Shown: positions 1 through 6,779 of the stretch, piece by piece
How the letters are laid out: every line of letters starts with the position of its first letter
Position numbering within the stretch: the stretch's first letter is position 1
DNA from: UM-FILTER-36-13 sp964394835
Lineage (GTDB): Bacteria; Patescibacteriota; Patescibacteriia; UBA1558; GWA2-36-10
Length of the DNA: 10,974 nt
Direction: 5' to 3'
Assembly (NCBI GenBank): GCA_964394835.1
Contig: CAYMZA010000017.1
Location: forward strand, 1-10,974
Translations under genes and position numbers: made by a program
The notes under the pieces: generated by a model
What the model was told of the DNA's origin: nothing
The model's database searches: none
The model's input: the letters and a program-made list of their open reading frames with translations, nothing else

Positions 1-20
1 ATAATAAATCATGTACTTAC

Positions 21-57
21 AACACCATCTCTTTTAGAGATGGTGTTTTTCTTTTTT
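21..57 (+). terminator. Rho-independent terminator of an upstream plus-strand gene
   Basis: A perfect inverted repeat pairs 21-31 (AACACCATCTC) with 37-47 (GAGATGGTGTT) around a five-base loop, and TTTCTTTTTT follows at 48-57. The U-tract lies on the plus-strand side only. Read from the minus strand, the hairpin is followed by GTAAG, so it would serve the minus-strand operon poorly. It therefore probably ends a rightward gene that lies outside the window, convergent with the protease gene. Confidence 0.8.
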
Positions 58-70
58 ATATTCTATAAAT

Positions 71-955
71 CTATTTAAGTTCTTTAATTATATTAATAGG
101 TATTGCAAAGTTTAAATTCTGACTATTATCTTCTGACTCTATACTCCAAGCTGGAACACCTATTAATTCTCCATATTTATTTAATAGAGCACCTCCACTA
201 TTTCCACTAGAAATAGGAGCTGTAATTTGTATTTGTTTACCTTCATAATTATAATTTCTAATACCACTAACAATACCGTCTGAAACTGTGTTAATTAACC
301 CCTCTGAATTACCTACAACTATTATCTTCTCCCCTATTTTAATATCATCTGAATCTCCTAATGGTATTGGAGATAAGTTATTAACATTAATTTTAATCAA
401 AGCTATATCTTTTTCTATATCATACATTAACAGATCTTCTACTAAATATATATCTCCATTTATAGTTGATATAGCAACTTGTTCTGCTCCTTCTATTATA
501 TGATAATTTGTTAAAATAACACCGTCAGAACTAATAATATTACCACTACCAAAATAAAAATATTCATCATTTAAACTAGAATAAATAAGAACCACAGATT
601 CACTTACAGAATTAACTATCTCTTCTGTATTTTTTATTTTCCTTAAATCTAAACTTACAGTAGATATATCTAAATCTAAACTAGGATTTTCAAATAGTTT
701 TACAAAGTTAATTGGTTGAGTAATTAAAAAATCTTCTATGTCTGAATATATTTTATTTTCATCTTCTGGTAAATAATCTGTATAATATTCTGGTTCATAT
801 AATAAAACTAATGATACAATTATTATTAAGCTTAATATTATTCCAATAATCCACCATTTCTTTTTACTCTTTACATCTAATAATGATTCCCCACAATGTT
901 TACACTTAATTGCTTCATCTTGTACTTCTTAAGCACAGTATTTACATTTTTTCAT
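71..955 (-). pseudogene. Zinc-ribbon, membrane-anchored HtrA-like serine protease with in-frame TAA at codon 9
   Basis: Reading from ATG 953-955 to TAG 71-73 gives 294 codons, interrupted only by TAA at 929-931 (codon 9). Around the stop the sequence is MKKCKYCA-stop-EVQDEAIKCKHCGESL. The cysteines C4, C7, C18 and C21 form a short zinc ribbon whose relatives usually have Glu where the stop falls (recalled from the family). A membrane segment follows at about residues 34-53, then a linker, then a trypsin-like domain from about residue 120. The catalytic triad is visible: His152 in TNYHII, Asp183 in EKDIAL, Ser253 in GNSGGA. No PDZ domain follows, so this is a short, single-domain HtrA/DegP relative facing the periplasm. 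A GTG at 593-595 could start a 174-residue soluble protease fragment, but it sits at the domain edge with no ribosome site. Last gene of its operon, 6 bases after the macrodomain gene. The break is a one-base change, so a functional allele or a sequence error is possible. Confidence 0.85.
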
Positions 956-961
956 ATTTTT

Positions 962-1462
962 TTATATTAATTTATTATATATATTTAAATCTAATTCTTC
1001 AAAAACAGCAAATATTATCTTTTTAAATACATCTGGATATTCTTTAATATATCTCTTTATTGTATTTATAGCTACCTTAGCAGCTTCATCTTTAGGATAT
1101 TTAAATACTCCAATAGATATACAAGGAAATGCTATACTCTTTATATTATTCTTTCTAGCTACTTCTAAGCTATTGTAATAACAATCAGATAATAACTCTT
1201 CTGATTCTTCTTGAGAGCTATAAAATGGCCCTACAGTATGTATAATATACTTAGATGAAAGATTATACCCTTTTGTGATCTTAGCTTCTCCTACTTTACA
1301 TCCTCCTAACGTTTTACATTCTTCAAGAAGTTCTAAACCTGCTTCTCTATGTATAGCTCCATCTACTCCTCCGCCACCTAATAATGTACTATTAGCAGTA
1401 TTTACTATACAATCTACATTTAATGTAGTTATATCTACTTTTTTAACTTCTAATTTAGTCAT
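962..1462 (-). CDS. MacroD-type macrodomain protein (ADP-ribose / O-acetyl-ADP-ribose hydrolase family)
   Basis: A single 166-residue macrodomain, the usual length for YmdB/MacroD-like enzymes. These bind ADP-ribose and hydrolyse O-acetyl-ADP-ribose or remove mono-ADP-ribose from proteins or nucleic acids. Visible motifs are DCIVNTANS (N21, N24), the glycine-rich loop LLGGGGVDGAIH (residues 27-38, D34), LEECKTLGGCKVGEAKIT, YIIHTVGP, and the second phosphate loop SIGVFKYP. Two positions depart from the commonest form: NTAN instead of NAAN, and SIG instead of STG. The key Asn and Asp are kept, so activity is likely. It lies 9 bases after the 142-residue gene and 6 before the protease gene, in one operon. 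No DarT-like ADP-ribosyltransferase is seen in the window, so a DarTG pair is not supported. There is no Shine-Dalgarno; the leader is AAAAAATAATA. Confidence 0.93.
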   Translation of the reverse strand: MTKLEVKKVDITTLNVDCIVNTANSTLLGGGGVDGAIHREAGLELLEECKTLGGCKVGEAKITKGYNLSSKYIIHTVGPFYSSQEESEELLSDCYYNSLEVARKNNIKSIAFPCISIGVFKYPKDEAAKVAINTIKRYIKEYPDVFKKIIFAVFEELDLNIYNKLI

Positions 1463-1471
1463 TATTATTTT

Positions 1472-1900
1472 TTAATTCTTATCTCTTCCATATTCTAGAC
1501 AATAATCAAAATACTTATTTACTTGTTTTTTAGATAATACTTTTTCTAAATCTTTAATATCTTTTGCCATACACTCAACTGTATCTTCTATTATATTTTT
1601 CTTTAACTTATCCATTGAGGAACTACCATTTAATTTTGTTAGAATAAATGCTCCAAGCATCATATCTTCACCGCACATCATAACAGCACTAAATTGATAT
1701 TGTGCTAAACTTTCATTTTTTAAAAAAAGATTAATAGATCCCCAAGCTTCAGCTGCCATACTAGCATCAATTTCTTTTGTTAATGGTTCAAAGTCTATAC
1801 AAAATGATTGAGTTCTGTCACCATTACTTGTAAAATGTGCGGGCATTTGTCTTTTAGATGAATATACTAATTGTAATGTTTTTCTTAAAATTTCATTCAT
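1472..1900 (-). CDS. Hypothetical protein, 142 residues
   Basis: I do not recognise this protein. It is a soluble mixed protein without signal peptide or membrane helix. The N-terminal half contains a polar stretch (about residues 20-45), then a hydrophobic, methionine-rich segment around residues 68-88 (FSAVMMCGEDMMLGAFILT). The C-terminal 50 residues are charged and helical in character, rich in Lys, Asp and Glu. It begins one base after the stop of the small membrane protein gene and ends 9 bases before the macrodomain gene, so the three are very probably co-transcribed and perhaps coupled in translation. The tight packing and normal codon pattern support a real gene. Confidence 0.8.
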   Translation of the reverse strand: MNEILRKTLQLVYSSKRQMPAHFTSNGDRTQSFCIDFEPLTKEIDASMAAEAWGSINLFLKNESLAQYQFSAVMMCGEDMMLGAFILTKLNGSSSMDKLKKNIIEDTVECMAKDIKDLEKVLSKKQVNKYFDYCLEYGRDKN

Positions 1901-1901
1901 A

Positions 1902-2168
1902 TTATTTTTTATTTTTTAATAAAAGAAATGTACTAATAAACATAAATCCACCAAATAATAATATCTTTTTAAAAGCTACATTATAGTAATAGTTTAAAAA
2001 ATCTACATGCTCTATAATTCCTCCGTCTGGAAAATAATCATATAATAATTCTGTTTCTAATCTAGCTAATTTCCATGTATACAAAGAATATACTGATACA
2101 ATAAAAATAACTAAGTATAGTAAAATAGTTTTTTTATTTTCTTTAATTTTTTGTAATGTTTTTTTCAT
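1902..2168 (-). CDS. Small inner-membrane protein with two transmembrane helices
   Basis: An 88-residue protein with a lysine-rich N-terminus (residues 1-13), a first membrane helix at about 14-32, a 35-residue intervening loop rich in Tyr, Asp and Glu, a second helix at about 69-84, and a basic tail LLLKNKK. By the positive-inside rule both ends should be cytoplasmic and the loop periplasmic. No family is recognised. It follows the 132-residue gene by 11 bases and precedes the 142-residue gene by one base. Given its place in an operon ending with a membrane-anchored protease, it may act at the same membrane, but this is inference. Confidence 0.75.
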   Translation of the reverse strand: MKKTLQKIKENKKTILLYLVIFIVSVYSLYTWKLARLETELLYDYFPDGGIIEHVDFLNYYYNVAFKKILLFGGFMFISTFLLLKNKK

Positions 2169-2179
2169 GTTTTTTATTA

Positions 2180-2578
2180 TTAAAATTCTTTTTTAATCTC
2201 CATTGTACGATTTTCTATATCAAATTCTCCTGTATATACCCTATCTTCTATCCTAGGAAATAATTCAACCAAATTTTTATTAAAATCTTTCATATAATGA
2301 TATGTTCCTGCTGATTTATTGTAATATTTTCTTTTATGACCTTTACAATCTTCATTCTTAGATCCCTGAACATACCAATCTAATCCAATACTACTATAAT
2401 GATTTCCATTTTTTGCAGACATAACCCACTTAATATCACTAAGTAAGAGTGTGAAATCTTTTTTAAGTGCTTCAATTATATCATTATCTTCAAAGCCTTG
2501 AATTTTAAAATGAAGTTCTCTTTCTCTATTTTTTTCTTTTAAGTCTTCTAGTCTTAAATGTAGAGTGTATTTTTTCAT
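2180..2578 (-). CDS. Hypothetical protein, 132 residues, first gene of the left operon
   Basis: No family recognised. The protein is soluble and highly charged. An N-terminal strand-like segment (KKYTLHLRLEDL) is followed by a charged helical region, then an aromatic- and His-rich middle (WVMSAKNGNHYSSIGLDWYV, about residues 51-70) and a Lys/Tyr-rich stretch, ending in alternating charged residues (MEIKKEF). The start at 2578 is the first ATG downstream of a good sigma70-type promoter at 2640-2668, leaving a leader of about 55 bases with no Shine-Dalgarno. It heads an operon with the small membrane protein, the 142-residue protein, the macrodomain and the protease. Confidence 0.75.
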   Translation of the reverse strand: MKKYTLHLRLEDLKEKNRERELHFKIQGFEDNDIIEALKKDFTLLLSDIKWVMSAKNGNHYSSIGLDWYVQGSKNEDCKGHKRKYYNKSAGTYHYMKDFNKNLVELFPRIEDRVYTGEFDIENRTMEIKKEF

Positions 2579-2639
2579 ATTTTTATGTTAATTATTATTT
2601 AAATAGTATAAAATATTTTATAATCTATATTTATATACA

Positions 2640-2668
2640 AATATACACCGTACAAAAAAATAAGTCAA
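2640..2668 (-). promoter_or_regulatory. Sigma70-type promoter for the left operon
   Basis: Read on the minus strand, TTGACT (2663-2668) and TATATT (2640-2645) are separated by exactly 17 bases. Start of transcription would fall near 2633, about 55 bases ahead of the 132-residue gene. The -35 box lies inside the proximal copy of a 22-base direct repeat. A second TTGACT in the distal copy has no -10 box at the right distance. Confidence 0.65.
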
Positions 2669-2698
2669 CCCAAAACTACAAAAAAATAAGTCAACCCA
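2651..2698. repeat. Tandem 22-base direct repeat over the -35 region
   Basis: Two identical 22-base copies occupy 2651-2672 and 2677-2698, a period of 26 bases. Each reads TACA, six more A, then TAAGTCAACCCA on the plus strand, so each has TGGGTTGACT on the minus strand. The proximal copy carries the -35 box of the promoter for the 132-residue gene. The array starts 4 bases after the stop codon of the zinc-ribbon/HEPN-like gene. A period near 2.5 helical turns, and complete identity in an otherwise low-complexity gap, suggest a regulator binding site or a recent duplication of the promoter element. Confidence 0.85.
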
Positions 2699-2702
2699 TT
2701 AT

Positions 2703-3473
2703 TTATTGTCTTAATAGTTTATTAAGTTTATCTAGTAATTTTATATAACGATTAGTGACTTTAATTCTATACGCATTATATTCCTTATAATCCGTTTCTG
2801 TAATATGCATACGATTTCGTTTTTTACGAAGGCAGTGAAGTATATTTTTCAATTTTTTATCAATATAACCCATGTCATATATAATATTTATTAAAGAAGC
2901 AAAATCACGTCTATCACCTACTATATAATTATCTTTACTTGCATTTTTTATTGCATCATATAAAACTGCTTCTACGATATTAGCAATAGTTACTATAATA
3001 TTTTTAAACAATAAAGATTCAATAGTAAGATATATTTTATAATCATTATACAAAAATATAGTAAATTCTAAATACTGTAATTGATATGATACATTTTCTA
3101 ATACCCTTTTATTTTTAATAAAAGACCATTCTTTTCTATGATCTTCTGCTTTTTTAGGATGACGATTACTTAAAAATAATTCTTTTTTATCAGAATTATC
3201 TTTTCTGCCATCTGTATTATGTACAACTATTTTAGATAATAATTCTAATCCAATACTAGTCTTTTTAATACTCTTGATAACACTAACTATATCCTCCTCT
3301 TTATACCCAGCACAAGTCCCACATTCTACATAATTATTTTCTTCTTCATCTATTTTCTTTAATAAATCATCTATGCAATCCTCGCATAAACCTTTAACTA
3401 ATTTTAAGTCTTTAGATTTCTGACCACAATAACTACATTTATTTTTTCTTTTAAATATACTTAATTTAATCAT
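2703..3473 (-). CDS. Zinc-ribbon protein with a HEPN-like C-terminal domain
   Basis: A 256-residue protein with two cysteine pairs at the N-terminus, CxxC at 13/16 and 30/33, which look like one treble-clef or zinc-ribbon site. A further pair, CGTC at 51-54, may bind a second metal or none. A long, mostly helical C-terminal half follows. Within it, LRKKRNRMH (residues 215-223) looks like the HEPN signature: an arginine, often followed by a polar residue such as Asn, 4-6 residues before a His that form the RNase site. Here R216 (or R219-N220) and H223 fit. HEPN proteins are commonly metal-independent RNases in abortive infection and toxin-antitoxin modules; that role is inference here. It is the last gene of the large operon, starting 4 bases after the broken HNH gene's stop. 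No hairpin terminator follows; the left-operon promoter begins almost at once. Confidence 0.75.
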   Translation of the reverse strand: MIKLSIFKRKNKCSYCGQKSKDLKLVKGLCEDCIDDLLKKIDEEENNYVECGTCAGYKEEDIVSVIKSIKKTSIGLELLSKIVVHNTDGRKDNSDKKELFLSNRHPKKAEDHRKEWSFIKNKRVLENVSYQLQYLEFTIFLYNDYKIYLTIESLLFKNIIVTIANIVEAVLYDAIKNASKDNYIVGDRRDFASLINIIYDMGYIDKKLKNILHCLRKKRNRMHITETDYKEYNAYRIKVTNRYIKLLDKLNKLLRQ

Positions 3474-3477
3474 ATAT

Positions 3478-4184
3478 TTACTTTACCATAATTTTATGTT
3501 TTTTAAAAGCATTACACTTACTACAAGCTAATTTAAAATTATCAATATGATTAGAGCCAAAACTTTGAGTTTTAACTTTCTTACCTATTTCTGGTTTTAA
3601 TTTTCTTAATTTTTTATTAAGCTCATTGGTAGATAAAGGAATATAATGATCTACTACTAAATTATTATCTATTTCACAATTATCTAATAATTTTAATTGA
3701 CATTCTTTACCATATTTAATAATTAAATTATTAAATACTTTATTCCTTATACTATTAAATTCCTTTCTTTTTATCCCAGTATCTCTAAAGTCAAATAAAT
3801 TAATATATTTATTATTAAATAAATCTAAATCTCCTTTAGCTAATAAGTCTATAAAATATTGTTGATCTTTTGGATATTCAAAATTAATTGGTAATCTACC
3901 ATCTCTTTTTCTATTACTATATGTATTTTTTCTTCACACCTATTTATAATATTACCCATATGCCAATATACATATCCATTATAATTAAAATATACTATTT
4001 CTTAATCATAAAATAAATCAGTATAACCATTATTATCAATATAGCTTGCTAATTCTAAAAATAAATTATTATCTACATTCTCTTTAACAAGATACTCATG
4101 AGGCCATGTCTCTGCATAAGTCTTTGCAAATACCCATGTAGATGATTCTATGAATTTCTTTAATTTATTTGGGAGTTTGTTCAT
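3478..4184 (-). pseudogene. Broken gene: FAKT/WPHEY small conserved domain fused to HNH endonuclease domain
   Basis: From ATG 4182-4184 the frame runs 60 codons to TAA at 4002-4004. It then continues in the same frame through EIVYFNYNGYVYWHMGNIINRC to 3936, where the recognisable sequence jumps one frame at an A6 run (3926-3931). Adding one A restores a reading frame to TAA 3478-3480, 235 residues in all. The first part (WVFAKTYAETWPHEY ... YWHMG ... INRC ... GRLP) matches a small conserved family I recall as FAKT-WPHEY proteins, in which a charged residue normally stands where the TAA is. The second part is an HNH nuclease: VVDHYIPLS (H180 in the restored count), SNHIDNFKLACSKCN (N216, C221, C224), with C162 and C170 as likely extra zinc ligands. 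The HNH part has no ATG, GTG or TTG of its own before its core, which supports a single fused gene. A stop plus a frameshift argue for decay, but each needs only one base to repair. Confidence 0.8.
4002..4184 (-). CDS. 60-codon N-terminal ORF of the broken FAKT/HNH gene
   Basis: This is the part that would be translated if the TAA at 4002-4004 is real. Its ATG overlaps the TGA of the EEP nuclease gene (ATGA at 4181-4184), so it is translationally coupled to it. It carries the FAKT and WPHEY motifs but lacks the family's C-terminal half (YWxMG, INRC), which is encoded just beyond the stop. A stable 60-residue product is therefore doubtful. Confidence 0.45.
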   Translation of the reverse strand: MNKLPNKLKKFIESSTWVFAKTYAETWPHEYLVKENVDNNLFLELASYIDNNGYTDLFYD

Positions 4185-4966
4185 TTAAATTCTGCTATTA
4201 TTGGAAGATGATCACTTATAGATTTTTCAAAAATATTAAACTTATCACCTACTATACAATTATTTATTTTCTTAAATAACTTATTACTAATAAATAAATG
4301 ATCTATTTGATGTATAACTTTACCATTATTTAAATTTTTAAAAGTTGGTATTAACTTTTTATTATGTTTTTCTAAGCACTCTGTTAATCTCAAACTATTC
4401 ATTCTATCTAATATTTCCTGATTACCACTACCCCATGTTTCATCAAATGTTGCTGATATATTAAAATCACCACCTATAACCCAAATATTATTATTTAATT
4501 TCATATTTTTAAGTGCTGACCACAATACTTCTGTCATCCATACTTTTGGATTATTTTTTAATTTTACTTTCGATATATCTTCATCTTTTATTCTACTATA
4601 ATCTACGGGCCATGCTGGACTATATACAGAAATTAAATTTAATTTTAATCCACTCTTTAACTTAACAATACAAGAAATAATATTACCACTAAAATATTCT
4701 AATTCTCTATTAACCCAATCATATTTAGACGATAATTTTAAATTATCAACTATTTCTCCTTTTACTAAAATAGCTGTACCAAATTTTTGTTCTTTACCAT
4801 TTTTATTTACAGCTTTTTTAAATTTAACACTAAATATTTTTTTAATATTATCTGGAATATCACCTATTTCTTGTAATAATGCAATATCTGGATTTATATC
4901 AATAATAATATTCCAAACATCACTAGATTTCATAGCCCTTCTAATATTCCAGGTAATTATTTTCAT
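4181..4966 (-). CDS. Endonuclease/exonuclease/phosphatase (EEP) family nuclease, ExoIII-like
   Basis: A 261-residue single-domain EEP protein, close to the size of exonuclease III. The family's metal and catalytic residues are all visible: N7 in ITWNIRRA, E33 in LLQEIG, Y115 in SVYSPAWP, D167 and N169 in GGDFNIS, D222 in HQIDHLFIS, and the D252-H253 pair in SDHLPIIAEF. Members cut DNA or RNA phosphodiesters, or act as phosphatases, with one or two Mg ions. The exact substrate cannot be told from sequence. The protein lacks a signal peptide, so it acts in the cytoplasm. Its ATG overlaps the TGA of the preceding 169-residue gene (ATGA at 4963-4966), and its own TGA overlaps the next ATG in the same way. 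Tight coupling suggests fixed stoichiometry with these neighbours. Similar stand-alone EEP nucleases occur in housekeeping repair, but this operon context points to an accessory role. Confidence 0.92.
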   Translation of the reverse strand: MKIITWNIRRAMKSSDVWNIIIDINPDIALLQEIGDIPDNIKKIFSVKFKKAVNKNGKEQKFGTAILVKGEIVDNLKLSSKYDWVNRELEYFSGNIISCIVKLKSGLKLNLISVYSPAWPVDYSRIKDEDISKVKLKNNPKVWMTEVLWSALKNMKLNNNIWVIGGDFNISATFDETWGSGNQEILDRMNSLRLTECLEKHNKKLIPTFKNLNNGKVIHQIDHLFISNKLFKKINNCIVGDKFNIFEKSISDHLPIIAEFK

Positions 4967-5472
4967 TGTTTTAAATTAATAAAGAATATCTTTACATAGT
5001 CATTATTACAATCAGGGTCATTTTTCAATGTTTCGAATAATTTTTCAGGTGTTAATTCATTAAATTTATTTTTTTTACAAATATCTTCTAAATATTCTTT
5101 AAAATAAATATCAAATTTAAGTACATTTTCTCTAGAAAAAATAATTGGATGATCACTATTTTTACTTTCAATTTGAGTATGCCTTAAAATCTCCAAAGGA
5201 TGACTAATGTAGCTACACTGACATCCTATTTTTTGAATAGTTATAGAATTCCATAAATCAATATCAGATTTAAAATATGTATGTACTAATTGATTTAAAA
5301 GATTTAATTCATATTGAATAATAAAAAAATATTCTAAATTTATAAATTTAGAATATTTATTATCTTTAAAGATTGTAGATAAAAATCTACCACATATATG
5401 CTCACCTATTTCTTCTAAATAAGTTTCTTGATCTTTTAAATAGTCTTTAGGAAAATAATCTTTAATTTGCAT
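4963..5472 (-). CDS. Hypothetical protein, 169 residues, between the PLD-like and EEP genes
   Basis: I do not recognise this protein. It is soluble, with no signal peptide, and is mostly helical in character. The middle has an aromatic and hydrophobic stretch (about residues 45-70), followed by a cysteine- and His-containing segment (GCQCSYISHPLEILRHTQ, about 83-100) that could bind metal, though the pattern is not a standard finger. The C-terminal third is acidic/lysine-rich. It starts 4 bases after the stop of the 410-residue gene and overlaps the EEP gene by four bases (ATGA), so it is almost certainly a working part of the same operon. Being unrecognised, it is a candidate sensor, adaptor or specificity component; this is inference only. 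Confidence 0.8.
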   Translation of the reverse strand: MQIKDYFPKDYLKDQETYLEEIGEHICGRFLSTIFKDNKYSKFINLEYFFIIQYELNLLNQLVHTYFKSDIDLWNSITIQKIGCQCSYISHPLEILRHTQIESKNSDHPIIFSRENVLKFDIYFKEYLEDICKKNKFNELTPEKLFETLKNDPDCNNDYVKIFFINLKQ

Positions 5473-5476
5473 ATGT

Positions 5477-6709
5477 TTAATTAAGTAACCTTTCTTTTCT
5501 TTCTATGATTTTATTCCAATATAATATCAAATCCTTTACTCCAAAATCATACCATACATTTCTAAAAAGTTTCTTAATTTCTTCTTTTATATTTTTATCA
5601 AGAATTGGCGCAATATGACTAAGACTACCCTTCTTAATAGCATCATAAGAAACAAAATTATATGTTTCATTTTTAGAAATAAGAAATCTATCATGTAGCT
5701 GATTAAAAATCTCTCTATCCATTATTACTTTTATATCTAAATTAATACCAATCATTTTAAAATTAGCCTTAGCTTCTAAAAATATGTTTTTAAAATCTAA
5801 ATCTAAATTTTTAGTTACAGAAGTAATAATTTTTATTTCTTTTACATTTGAATAACTATTATTAAACGCCTTACAAAGTGAGTTAATCGTTCCTTTATTT
5901 ATATATTTATCAATTAAAAATATATAACCTTCACATGATTTAAATTTTTCAATATATTTACGTATATTATCATTAAAATCATTTGGTCTAATATAAACCT
6001 CGGGTTCATATTCATATGGTATTTCAATATCCCTATCTTTAATCACATCACTTTTTTTAGAAAATTTTTCCCAAATAGCGTAATCCAACACTCTTACATC
6101 AATACCTAAACTTTTAGAAGTATTTTCCATGAGTGTTACTAATTTTTTCTCATTTGACTTGGGAATATCGATCCCAGCATCTTTTATTGCTTGTTTTATA
6201 CTATCATTTGGTTTAGAAGTACTAGCACCACTTAACATCCTAAGATATTGATAAGTTGAAAATCCAATACCTTTTATCTCTTGAATTCCAATAACATCTT
6301 CTACAGTAGATTCTTTCGCCCATTTTTTAATTTCGGCTAAACTATTAATGTTTGATTTTAAAAAATATTTACATAATTCTTTTAACATTTCAACAGCTCT
6401 ACTATGATTATAATCCCAAAAAAGCTTAAAATTATTAATACCAATATTTTCTATCTTATCCATTAAAGATTTTATTGTATCAACATTTTCTTCTTCAAAT
6501 TTTTTCTCCAATTTATTTATTCTAGGTATTACAAGGTTATTATAATTTCTATTAATAGATAAAATAGCATCACATAATATTAAAGATGGGTTTTTATAAT
6601 AATACTCTCTTGCTAGTTCTTTATTTATATTTAAATCTAATGATAAATCACTCGTATATTTCTTTAGTTTTTCTAAATCTTGACTATTAATAATGATTTG
6701 TCTTGTCAT
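5477..6709 (-). CDS. HhH-type domain fused to PLD-like (HDR) domain, 410 residues
   Basis: Two regions are visible. The N-terminal part (about 1-220) is helical. It contains GIQEIKGIGFSTYQYLRML (141-159), a helix-hairpin-helix DNA-binding motif like that of the EndoIII/HhH-GPD group, followed by KPNDSIKQAI and LDYAIWEKF, the positions where that group has its PD-H and D-x-x-W/L segments. No clear glycosylase catalytic pair is evident. The C-terminal part (about 235-385) resembles a phospholipase D-type fold. It has alternating strands (GYIFLIDKYI, EIKIITSV, DIKVIM) and then LHDRFLIS with H339 and R341 where the HKD motif has His and Lys. Only one such motif is seen, so an active enzyme would need a dimer, or the domain only binds DNA. 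It follows the Cas4-like gene after 70 bases, the largest gap in the operon; a weak promoter there is possible. Function is inferred from distant motifs only. Confidence 0.75.
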   Translation of the reverse strand: MTRQIIINSQDLEKLKKYTSDLSLDLNINKELAREYYYKNPSLILCDAILSINRNYNNLVIPRINKLEKKFEEENVDTIKSLMDKIENIGINNFKLFWDYNHSRAVEMLKELCKYFLKSNINSLAEIKKWAKESTVEDVIGIQEIKGIGFSTYQYLRMLSGASTSKPNDSIKQAIKDAGIDIPKSNEKKLVTLMENTSKSLGIDVRVLDYAIWEKFSKKSDVIKDRDIEIPYEYEPEVYIRPNDFNDNIRKYIEKFKSCEGYIFLIDKYINKGTINSLCKAFNNSYSNVKEIKIITSVTKNLDLDFKNIFLEAKANFKMIGINLDIKVIMDREIFNQLHDRFLISKNETYNFVSYDAIKKGSLSHIAPILDKNIKEEIKKLFRNVWYDFGVKDLILYWNKIIERKERLLN

Positions 6710-6779
6710 ATATTTATATTAATTTAATTATATAAACCACTATATTCTGTATACATTAAAATAAAAGAGTATGCAAATA

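Noticed and set aside
288..503. Plus-strand open frame of 71 codons
   Set aside because: Lies entirely antisense to the protease domain, whose catalytic motifs are clear. No domain, promoter or ribosome site of its own.
962..1462. DarTG toxin-antitoxin (macrodomain as DarG)
   Set aside because: No DarT-like ADP-ribosyltransferase next to it, and the protein lacks DarG's extra C-terminal domain.
1275..1475. Plus-strand open frame of 66 codons
   Set aside because: Antisense to the macrodomain gene's conserved glycine loop; its proline/serine-rich product is a composition artefact.
3926..3932. Programmed -1 frameshift joining the FAKT and HNH parts
   Set aside because: A -1 slip would produce the right frame. 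However, the codons (GAA AAA ATA) do not make a canonical X XXY YYZ site, the A run is only six long, and an upstream TAA already interrupts the gene.
6747..6775. Internal promoter before the 410-residue gene (TTGCAT, 17 bases, TATACA)
   Set aside because: Both boxes are poor matches and the gap is AT-rich; not strong enough to list as a feature.
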